In this document: positions 38,279 to 50,400 of the stretch, piece after piece
Position numbering within the stretch: the stretch's first letter is position 1
Layout: each line of letters starts with the position of its first letter
DNA from: Owenia fusiformis
Lineage: Eukaryota > Annelida > Polychaeta > Sabellida > Oweniidae
Direction of reading: 5' to 3'
Assembly (NCBI GenBank): GCA_903813345.2
Contig: CAIIXF020000005.1
Location: forward strand, 34,539,375 to 34,599,374
Length of the DNA stretch: 60,000 bases
The notes under the pieces: model-generated
Databases searched by the model: none
The model's input: only the letters and a program-made list of their open reading frames with translations
Told to the model about the DNA's origin: nothing
Translations under genes and position numbers: made by a program

Positions 38279-38431
38279 CTACAAAGTACCAAGTGTTGTT
38301 GACAGAGAAGAATAAAGATGGAGGTTTGACAGAGTTGAAGATCGGGATGGTGTTTAAAATTCTAGATGAACTAGTTCCAAAGCTAGGCATCTATACAGAG
38401 GTCATCAAAATGATCAGAGATGATGTATTTG
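38279..38431 (+). CDS. Unassigned gene, exon 1 (first visible)
   Basis: Acceptor TTTGCAG ends at 38278 and donor GTAAAT starts at 38432. Encodes residues 1-50, from TKYQVLLTEKNKDGG to IRDDVF. Its first two bases complete a codon from an upstream exon that I could not find. Confidence 0.85.
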
Positions 38432-41400
38432 GTAAATTCATCTAATATTAACATTTCTAGAAGAATAGTAGAAGGATGTATACATAAGTGTTTGTGCTCC
38501 ATTGCTCTCTATTATTAGTTCTACAAATTTTATTGGTAATGTATAGTGTATTCATAGACTCACATACATGTAGATAGCAGTCATAAGTAGATTGTTCCTC
38601 ATTGGTTTATGCTTAAATGTTGCTCAATTAAAACTTAAAATACATAAACGTACTGTACATAAATCAAATCCTTTAGCTAATATGATTTACACATTTACAT
38701 ATTTAGACAATTATATTATGGTCTGGAAACAAACTTTCTCAAAAATGAGAGAGGCATATAACTCATTCATGTCATTGTCTTGCCTTTTTTATGGAAAGAC
38801 AATGTTTTACATAACTCTATAGTTATATTTATTGAAAGTTTGGAAGTTCATCACCCAATGTGGTAATCACAAAATGCATACACATATAATACAAAGTTTA
38901 ACATCTATCAACAGAGGCAGCTTACAGTGACCATCTTACCACCAGTAGCACAACAACAATAGATAGAATACCATTCTTCACTCTTGTCAGACGTATCTAT
39001 GATGAGAGAAATGAAGAGGCAGATATACTCCAAGAACAACTTGATGCTGTCAAAAAGAGGTCAGTGGTCACCAAAGTGTAACAGAGGCCAAAATGTCCTT
39101 CCCAGGACTTTTTCTACAGTTTATCAAAGTTAGCCAAATATAACTGCGTCTTTTTTAATACTAGAATAATTTTGAGCTTAGAAATTTACCCAATCATTAT
39201 ATTTTGCTTTATGTTGGCCATAGGCCTCAAGGAGATAAAAAATGTTTTAGAAAATTAACAAACCAATCTGGGTCAGTGAATTTGAATTTTTTTTAGATTT
39301 CAATTTTCTATGATATGTTTAATTTTGAAATCAGTTTTCAGTTGGATGCAAGCTATTCCTAAAGTGGTTGCAGTACCAACTTGCATCAATGCTCACTGGG
39401 GAGTTATAAACATGACCATTTTTAGGAAAAGAAAAACAAAACAAGTAAAAAGGTGAAATAATTTACTCTACAGGTTGTTTGACAAGCAGAAACAGTTTGA
39501 AGACTCCTTAGACAACATAGCAAGTCTTGAACGTGACATTGAAACAAAAGATGCCACAATCAGCAATCTGAAACAAGAGATCACTGACAAGAATGTTGAG
39601 ATTGACAGGTATGATGATGAAAAAATAATGTACTTAAAAAACTGAAATACAGTAAAACCTGTAAAATGAAACATCTCCATAAGTGGAACACTTTTCAGAG
39701 TCCCAAGACCAACTAAATGAACCTCTATTAGTGGAACAACTCCCAAGTGGAACACATTTTAGAGTTACCAAAAGTGTTCCTTTCACACAGATTTTACTGC
39801 AAATTGTTTATGCTATAAAATATGACATGAAGATGATGTTGAAGTAAATTAGTAGAACTTTTAGAATTTTTAGTTTCCACAGTGAACATTGAAACCATAA
39901 AATCCTGACAAGAGAAGAGAATGAATACCCATGAGCTGTTGATTCATTATAACATGAACAGTTAATAGATAAGTTGCATCTTTTCTGAATTTGAATTTTG
40001 ATTTCTAGACTAGAGGAGTCTTTAAGGAATGAAAAAGATGCTGCCTTCAACATGGAGTACAACCTGAACTGTGATCTAGATGATCTTAAAGAGGATTTAA
40101 CAGACACTAAGGGTGAAGTGTCATTTTTGAAGCAGTACAAACAGGGCTATGATGAGCTACATTATGGTAATAATACAACTTTATAAATTGAGATTGTTTG
40201 GCTCAATGTCAACTATAAAAATTTTCTTCAGGAAATATTGCAAAACCCACATTCCTGATTTAAGCTTAAGCATTTGGTATACAGAAGATAATAGTAGTTG
40301 GAATTAATTTGTGGCATGGTTTGTGTTTCCATTGTATAATTTTATAATATTTTTTTTTATTTCTGTACCCCAGACACTATATCTGCATAGTAACATTGGC
40401 ATTTTGAAGATTGATAATATTGCATTAGTGCATACAAATAAATTAACATTTTAGAAAAAATGTTTCATTGTGGGTACCAAAAAGAAACATCAAATATAAT
40501 TTTATTTACAATATTCATTCTTCCAATTCATGCAACATATTTAAATCATATTATATGCCAATATATTTGCAGCATTTCTGGACCATGGGGATGATGACCA
40601 TATTAGGAAAAAGAAGAAAGTTCCCGTTGTTGCAACCAGAAGGGTGAGAACCTGATATTTTCTGATTTTTGGAAAAGGTTCTTCACTTTCATTGTGATAC
40701 TCATTTAAAAAGCTCTGCAAATTCTGATATTTTGATAATGACTTCAAAAGGGCTTCAAAAATTCAAGCGCTTCAAATAGTATACATTCCCCATTTCATCT
40801 CTTCCCATTTCCTATTCCCATTTTATTTTCACATTTTCACATTTTTTCCAGGCTCACCTTATCAGTAACATAGAGTCAGCCAGAAAGTTAGAGGAACAGC
40901 TGCTCACAGTGATGAATGCAACGATTGAAGGTGAGAGCAGTCTTCATTTATTTGTGTTGAGAGTCATTAATTAGAATATTAGAGATACAGATGCAAGCCT
41001 TTCAATAGAAGTTTTTTAGACGAACCAGCTCTAATGGGAAACATTAAATGTCTAATTTCCAAGAATATAAATTAAGTTTAGATTTGTACTTTTTTGATGA
41101 GAGCTCCCTGGCTTATTTTTTCATTAACATCTATTATTGAAACCTCATAACAAATACAGGGAAGGATGATTTTAACATGACAAGTATCACTCTAGTACCC
41201 CACACATAATTTTGTCGCCAACTTCAATTTATGATTTCAGTGCTTTCCTACATACATATCTTCATGAAATTTAGCATACTTAAACTTGAACATATTTCCA
41301 ACACTCAAATTTTTTTATTTAACATAAAACTTATTATTTATTTTTTAACAACATTTTCAAAATGCAGTATCATTTTGCAAAATTGCCTCAAATTAGGCTA

Positions 41401-44400
41401 TTTTAGCATTTTTAACTGTATTCTTGAATGTTTTAGTTTTGCATGTTGTATATTACATTTGCGAAGTAAATGTACTTTTACTACTGTTTAGCTGAACATG
41501 GCTATATTTGAAGTTATTCTATAATGAAAATTCCAGTTTGTATTTTGCAAATTCAGTTCATATTAGCTTTAAACTCTAATAAATCCGCCCACGGGTTCAA
41601 CTCTTAATTGCGACGTGCTGGCCATGAGAATATTTGGCGATTGGCAATGCCAGCCCTGGACCTTCGAGCCTTTACATTCTTTGCCACAGAGCTTTTTGCA
41701 ACACGATTCAGAAAGTCCCTTCCAGTTGCTCTTTTATTAAAAAACTCGTGAAACATTTCAGGTTTATCCTTCATTTCATCCAGGGCATCATTCACTGCCA
41801 TAGCACACTCATCAAACGACCGTGGCCCAACGATTGCATGGCCGTACTCATCGGTGGGGTCACATGGCGGTCGCCAACGTACTACTTTTTGCTGGATACA
41901 ATTGTTAAACAATTCGGAAGGGTTGAGAAGATGACCTTTAGGGGGGAGCATATTACCACGTTTATCCCTGCTTCTCTAATTTTGCTTTAATTTGTGGGTT
42001 ATAGTGCTGTTTACATGGGTTCTGTGCTCTTCCAGATCGTCCAAGCCTGTCCCATACCAAAAAAGCCCCTCTTGGTAGATGACAACATCTGTTTCAAGGG
42101 AAAATTTCTCATTAATCTCCATTATCCGTGCGAATGGCTCATGATCTGCGATGTCAAATAAGACATCTTCAACTTCTGAATTTGGTACAATCTTCAATTT
42201 TGGACCCCGTTGCTGAGGTGAGTTCTGGTTAGTAGATGCAATCCGCTGAACAGTTCTGATATTTATTCCATGGTTTCCAGCAACATTGGTTTTGGATCTG
42301 CCTTGGTCTAACTGTTCTAAAATCGAACTTCGCCTTCTTGGTGTATACGTTCTTGTACACTTTACCACAATATTTTTTTCAACATTCCTCCCTTTGAAGT
42401 AAATAGAAGAGGGGTTTTGTTCCCCTTTGGAAAACCCTTTTTTCCCTTTCATTGTTAGACTTCAACTGAACAGATTTAATTCAAAACAGTTTTCTTAAAC
42501 CAGTACCGAAAGAGGTCAAAAGTGCAAAATAAGCGGGAAAATGTAAAACAATGTAGCAGTTTGCTGTCAGTCTCAAGTGAACACCTGGTATCCGTTTGTA
42601 AAATAAAAAAATTTGAGTATTGGAAATATGTTCACGTTTAAGTATGCTAAATTTCATGAAGATATGTACGTAGGAAAGTACTTTAATCTTAAATTGAAGT
42701 TGGCGACAAAATTATGTGTGGGGTACTATATAAAGGCCATGTATAAAACATGTATAATTTGGATAAATATATTTTAGAGTTTGAGAGTTTCCTGGAACAA
42801 CATAAGAATGGCCCTGCACCAGTTGATGAGCTGGCTCCTGATATTTCATACAGTGCCATGGATGAACAGGCAAATAAGGCAGACCAACAGGTATGGTGCA
42901 AAACAGAGGTTCATAATTTAATGTTTAGCATGAGTATGGATATGGTACCATTAATACATTCTTGTAAAGAGGCTCATTTTGTCCAATGTTTTGGATAAAT
43001 CTGGATCGAAATTCCAAAGGTTTCATGCAATCTGGTTGCGAATCCAAAATTGCAAATCTTAAATAGCCGCGTTCTCACATATCAGCCATTTGGGGCAATT
43101 TATGAAATAGTTGGAGCCCAAATCATTGTAAACCACTGTAATTTGAAAATGAGGCTTAAAAATACATGTATGTGTTATTTATTTAATTTTTGTTTGTGTT
43201 CTACTGATCATTTTCTTGTTACAGCTAGCAATGATGCAGGGCAGGTTCACTAAATCAATAGATGATCTGAACACAGAGTTGGAACTACTTAGACAACATA
43301 GAACTATGCTCAGTGAACAGTTACAGATAATGGAGGAGAATAAACCATCTGTCAGGTATATTATGATATTTCATTCCAAGTCTTCATATGTGTCTTGCAC
43401 AAAATTTTCTCAACATTGAAGTACATGTACTGGGCTTCCTCTTTAAACGACCATGGCTTATATATTACTTACCCAAATGCTCCAAAAATGTAAAATGTGA
43501 AGCCTTTTAAACTTAATATGAAAAAGTTGATTTTAAAGGACTTGTTTCAGAAATTGTAATTTTTATTGAAAATTATACATGTACATTGTATCTTGTCACA
43601 TGCAACTGTCTTTTATTCACACCTCCTATTGAACTAATTTAACTATTGCTCTATTTTTCAGCAAAAAGAGGCGAGAGAATAAAAAGAAATTATTAGAAAA
43701 ACAACGAGAAGCCCTGGGAAGTCGTGGCAGTATACGTAGTGAATCTGTTGTGTCCGCTGACATTGATGAAGATGAGGAGGACAATGCTAATATGGACCCA
43801 TTCATCCCTCAAGAACGTGTCTTCAGTAAATATGCTGCTATGATGTATACATCCCATAATGGAGCAAAAACATTTCACGAATTTAAGGATGCCAAATATT
43901 GTGCTAGCTGTGGAGAAAAGGTTTGTGTTTTAAATTCGTGGAAATTGAGGGCATAATGACGTGACTGTTAGGTTCCAAGGAATAAAACATCTGTTGGCCT
44001 ACAGTAAAACCTGTCTAAATGGAACAGTTTTGGTACCTCTTAAAGTGTTGCACTCAGGATATTTTCCACTTAAACTGGCTCATTTAACATTAAGTCAGTT
44101 GGTTGTGTTCCATTAACAGAGGTGTTCCACTTCTAGAGTTGTTCCACTTTACATGGTTCACTGTACTTTTAATTTTTATTCAATTTACTAATTCTCAATG
44201 AGTAAGATTAGCTTACACTACTTGTAAAACTTGATCAGATGGATGATGAATTTCAAATATAACTAATCATGGGCTTTCTAGTTGAATTCAGTTCAGCATT
44301 TTTTCATTTCATGAAATAGCTTTATCACAAAACTACATGTACATGTATTTCTATAGCTGGACATACACCATCACACAATGGACCTTATTTATTTTCAGAC

Positions 44401-47400
44401 GGTTTTGTGCCCACACAAGATAGTAGGAGCAGATAAAATATTTGTCCTGCCACACAATACAACACATATTAGGGTTACTAGGCCAAAGGTGAAGATAAAC
44501 CAACAACTGGTTGAGTAAGTAGCAATATACTGGGCATCACATGCTACTGACTGGCACAAGTGCCCCCTGGTTCAATTCCTGTTCAGGCCAATGCATGCAT
44601 TGTATTTGAGTATGAAAGGGTTGTCATAGGCAACATTACAAAAGAACAGGGTTGTCTCAAAAGTAAGGTTATGCCTATTGCAACTTGAATACATAACTTT
44701 AAGTACATGTTTTGGACAGAATGAGCCATAACCACTGGTTGACTCAGCAGCCATTTTGTAGATTAATGAAAGCATTTGTACACTATGGTTGTCTATATTA
44801 TAGCAACTGGAAATCTATACCATTACTGGGAATTCTAAGCAATTTTGATGAGTGGTATAAAATAGGATGTCACTTTAATTTTGGGACACCCTGTACGTTA
44901 TTTTAGAGATAGGTGAAAAGTGTATGACCACAGAGAAATTGAGAAAAAGTCATACCTGACCCGAGACCTGACTCCATTTAAACCATGAATGATCATAGCA
45001 ATCCTATAATAAATATAGTACAAATATAGTTAACATAGATCAATGAAGTAGAGAATAACAGGTAAAGGGCCAATAAATCTCATCTTCCAATTGAATTTGA
45101 ATATGCATGAGGTACATGCCTAATGTAAGTCTGCATTATGTTTTGCCCTTTGACCTTACCTCTGACCTTTGTTTCCAGCAATGCCTTGAGGCCACACCCA
45201 GGCTCCCCTGACACCATCATGGAGATTGACATCCCCCCATCCACTGCTGACAGTAGGCAAGGACGACGTAAAGATTCTAACACAGCCATCAACAGTGCTA
45301 TCCCTGGAAGTGCACAACCCAGTATACAGTCCTTACCTTATGCTCCTTCTAGGGGGTCTCTCACAACCCCAATGACCAATGACTCAGACAGGGACCTGCC
45401 TTCTGCTGGAGCTGATACTCATATGGTAAGTTTATTCAAATCTATTGTCTTATGCTCCTTTTAGGGGTCTCTCTCTACCCAATTGACTCAGACAGGAATC
45501 TGCCCTCTTCTACTTTAATTGCAATTTTCTGCAGCACAGAACTTATGTCGTGAAATGTGTGGTCTAGATCATTGGGAAGTCATGACTTCATCTTCCTACA
45601 CAAGTGTTTGATTGGTCTTGAGTAGTGTGTGTATTAACCACACCCTCCAATTCAAGTGCTTGATTAGAAAAGGGTCCCCACCAAACCAAGGATTTGATTG
45701 GTCTCAAGCAGTGTTTTAACATTATGTGAATTTAGTTTAGAAATAATTACTCATCTATGATTGTTTCAGGTTAACTCATTCCACAAACTATGGGATGATT
45801 ACAAAAACAGGACTGAATTGGAGCGGACTATTCCTAGGACATTATCTCTGGATCGGACCATGTCATTGGTTGAACAGTTTTACGCTTGCCTTATATGGCA
45901 GGATGAGTATGCTCTGGAAGATGAGGGATTCTACTCGATTTTGGTAAGTCTCTCTACTCAGACACGTAGTTAGTTTTTGCCAAGGGGAGGTTCATTTTTC
46001 AAAAGATTCAAGGGGGGTTCACATTCAACTACTTGGCTCTAAATCGCTTGAAAAGTGCTCGGAATGGTGAAAAACTGCATAATTTTGAAAGAATCTTTGG
46101 CAAGGGCCTCCTGAACCCCTAACTATAGACCTCAGCTACTATTAAAGTATTCAGTGACTCTCATAACATAACTGTATATAAGAAGAGAGGGTTGTTCTTA
46201 TAGAATGTGGAATATAAGTGTAACATATATTTTATTTTATTTACCAGTATTCATTTGAGATTGAATTTCATCTACAGTGCTGTGACAATAATCTTATGAA
46301 GATTTAGCTATTCTGTCAAGTATAACATGAGCTCCTTTGGACATCTTTATTGATTGATTTGACTTTTGTTTTTCTGTTTTTTACTTGCCCATGAGATTTA
46401 ATAAGATGAATTGTCAATTGAATTTAATTCTTATATTGCATGTTCTGGTTCATTTCAGGATAACCTTTATATGTTCATGGGTGACCGTTACTTGAAACAA
46501 GACATTGCATATCTTACCAGCCATGACCTTATTAGCAGTATAGTGGAAAATGCAGGGACAAGCAAGGTACAATACAAATAAATTCATCTTTGATTAAGCT
46601 ACAAGGAATACTTAAACATATGGGTCGAATGTATGTATCTTGAATTTAAACAGCCTTTAGTGATTTAAAATCAAACTGGTGTCCCATATGCTTCAAATGA
46701 TGTAGTATGAGATTTAATTTCATGTAGCTTAGTCTTGAGTGTATATACTAGTCAATATGATACATGTTACTTTGTTTGTTTTAGTCTACTGGTAGAACAG
46801 TAGGGGTCTTTTTGTAGTGAAAATCTTTTTCTGTATTTTTGAATACCTCATGTATATATAAATACTTTATATTCCAGACAATACAGATCTTTGCCCATGC
46901 TTTGGTGGGCAACCTTGATGCTACAGTGCCACGTTACATCCTCCTAATGGCTGACTTTATAGACTTGGTTGAGTGGAAGTCAGTTGAGGATGTCAGAGCT
47001 TTTGCCTCAGTTGTATACCCATTTGCATCTGTAAGTACAGGGTGTCCGGAAAGTAAAGATACAAATACTCTTATTTTAAGAAATTTGGGTTTTTTGAAAT
47101 GAAATTGCTACAGAATGTAGAGGAACAATTTGACAATATATCTACAAACTTTCATCACATATATTCTAAATGTGTTCAAGTTACGATTGTTATGGTAACA
47201 GATGTGAGAGGTATGTGGAGCAGTTCCAGAACAACGCTAAAAAGTGAAAAATTGCTAAAAGACAACCATTTGAAACAGTGTTTTTTGTTGTATTTTCTAT
47301 CTATGTTTTGTTTTGTTCATCACTGTATTATCACTGCCATAGTGTTTTCTTTTATATAATGATGTCATTGCTCCATATCAGAACTATGTTATGTCACTAA

Positions 47401-50400
47401 CCAGTAAAATGAAAGAAATATTATACAAGTGCTTAAAAGAATGGTCCCTGGCCATTAGTAGGAACGTCAATATTGCATCTCCACAATGCACCAATTCACA
47501 AAGCAAAAAACAAATCTTACAATGGAGTGTCATGAAATTAAACCTTTCTATACAATACCCCATTTTCACCTGATAAAGCCTCTTTAGACTTCTACCTTAA
47601 TGACCATTTGAAAGCAATATTTGTAAAAAGTTCAACATACTAATGAGACTCGGCTGGAAGCCAATGTTATCAGCAATCTGAGAGATGGACAGCAGCGGTT
47701 TTGTCAGGTCTTTGAATCACCGGTCAAGATGCACCAAGAATGTATAGATTATGGGGAAAATACTGAATATTCAATGATAGTAGTAATATGAAATTATCAA
47801 ATAATGTTACATTACTAATCCCTATGCTGTTGTGGTACATAATTTGATATAACATAGGAATAGATGGTATAGTGCTAAGATTATATGAGCAGGAAAGAGA
47901 TTTGTAAAGCACTATAGTGACGTTGCTCCACATACCCTCGACTCCCGTAACCATAACAACCATAACTTTTTCATTTTGAAACTAAAAGTCATGACAGTTG
48001 CAAGATATATTCTTATAATGTCACTCTACATTCTGGAGCAATTTCATCTCAAAACAAGTAAATCTCTTAAAATTAGAGCATTTGAATCTTTACTTTCCGG
48101 ACACCCTGTATATCCTTTTCAGTAGTTTGATTTTGCTTCTTATAAAAACAGAAAAGAGAGCTACAATGTATAATCTAGACTCTTTGAATAAGAGATGTTC
48201 CTTTGGTTTAGCCTTAATCAAACAGAATTAATTTATGCCTTCATGAGTAGCTGGCGTTCATTCATATTCAAATTCTAATAAGCTATTTCTAAGGAAATGA
48301 AGATTTTATCAGCATCAAAATTATGTGATTGTCTTTCTTACCCGAAGGGTAGTAATGGCCACTTGCAACGCTGACACCAGGGTACTATAAGTATGTACCT
48401 CTGATGAAATTTCAGGGTGTTGCATTGTGATATGTTTTAATAGCACCACACATCTGTAGTGCCTTTAATACTTCAACGAATTTATTGATGAATGAAAAAT
48501 CATGATTTTTTTAGGATGATGATTTAGAAACTCTGCAGATGGGGTACACATCATTTAGCGAGAATAAGATCTCAAAACAGCTGGTCTGTGAATACATCAT
48601 GTATATTGTACTCAAGTATAGAGAGCCACGTTTCTTAGAGGTGAGTGCACTCAAGTTTATCTCAAAAGTCTCAAGTCAAATAATTTTAGTTCATACATTA
48701 TGAGCATTTCTTGAGTCAATTTTTAATATTTAATTTACAAGAAATCTTTTTTTCATTTTATGAAAATAATTTATTATTTATAAATTATTCAACATTCTGT
48801 AAAATGCACTTAAAATGTTTTGTTATGATTAACATAATGTATAAAAGGCAAACTATATAACTAAATAACTTGCACAACTATTGCAACTATGAAACAGAAT
48901 TTATATCCATTAATTTGAATTGCATGTCATTTAGTTTCATGCACGTTTGGACCAGAAACTCACAGCTATGGCATTGGTAAACATAAACATTGTACACTCA
49001 GCATTATTTGCTTTTTCAACTTTAATAATCATACAACTTTATTTATAATCATATCTTGCAAAAATAACATGCTTCTAATATATTGTATATCAGTAGTGCT
49101 TTTACGCAAAATACAAAAATATCAACATGTAGGGCTAACATGGAATAGAAATATAGTCCAAACTGTCCAATCTTACCATGGGAAACTGATCTTCGGAACA
49201 GCACCTTCATATACCTATTTTTCATTTTTAATTGATTTATAATAAGATAGCCTTGCCCAAGTCAGTATATTTTTACTAATCTGATCTTGAATTATTACCA
49301 TAATAGAAATCAAGATAAGTAAAAGAGACCGACTTGGGCAAGGCTTATAATAAGACAATGAGTTCTGAAATCCCTAATATTCTCCAGATTCAGAGCGACT
49401 GATGTTCTGAGTTCAGTTTCTTTTCCGTGTCAGCCCTACACAAATAGGAATGTTAACCTCTTCAATCCCAGAGTGACTAGGACCAAGGCTGGGTCCGGTT
49501 GAGTAAAAGGAGTTAACTGTCTCTTGAACTCAGATTCACCCCAATGACCTATTCTAGCTACATTCTTAACTACAGTTAACCACATCATGGGACACCTGAC
49601 CAAACTATGGATCGCTTGACCAAACTGGGTCGCCTGACCAAACTATGGGTTGCCTGACCAAACTATGGGTCGCCTGACTGAACTATGGGTTGCTTGACCA
49701 AACTATGGGTTGCTTGACCAAACTATGGGTTGCTTGACCAAACTATGGGTGGCCTGACCAAACTATGGGTTGCCTGACCACACTATGGGTCACCCAATCC
49801 AGCTCTACTAAATTACCCAAATTAGCTTAACATTAACAATAGGAAAAAGTTATCATCTAGGATTTAAGAGGTCAAAGAATATGAATGGGTATCCATTTGA
49901 GATTTATAATCAAAACAGAGGAACTGTAGTTATGCCATTTATTTCTATGAATGCAAAATATGTAAAATCTGTCTGAACTGTTTCACTGGGGAGTATCGTG
50001 ATGCAACAACACTGTGTTGTTGCATCAAGATGGCCAGACTTCCGGTGATAGATTTTCGTACAATATGTTGTTTCCCCAATTTAAACCCATTTCTAGGACG
50101 AGTTTCTCAATAAACATACACATGAAGTTAGCGCACGATCTATATTTAAAGAAACTGTCATTAGTATACATGTAGCATCATCAAGAAGCAAGAAGTTCAC
50201 GGTTTTAGTTCCTCACTATTGATGCAACAACACCAAACCGAAGATGCAACAACACTCCTCTAGATTTGAGCAATGATGCAACAACACCAATAGTAGTATA
50301 ATTTCAGAAGACCATAAATCTCGAGAGGAACAGATTTTTAAATGCTACTATTGCAACACCGGGCCAGTACCCATTTGCGTTCTTTTCAGGCATTCAAAAT

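Noticed and set aside
49590-49796. Regular 20-bp repeats that could suggest a CRISPR array
   Set aside because: Units are directly adjacent with no spacers, in an intron of an animal gene; this is a minisatellite.
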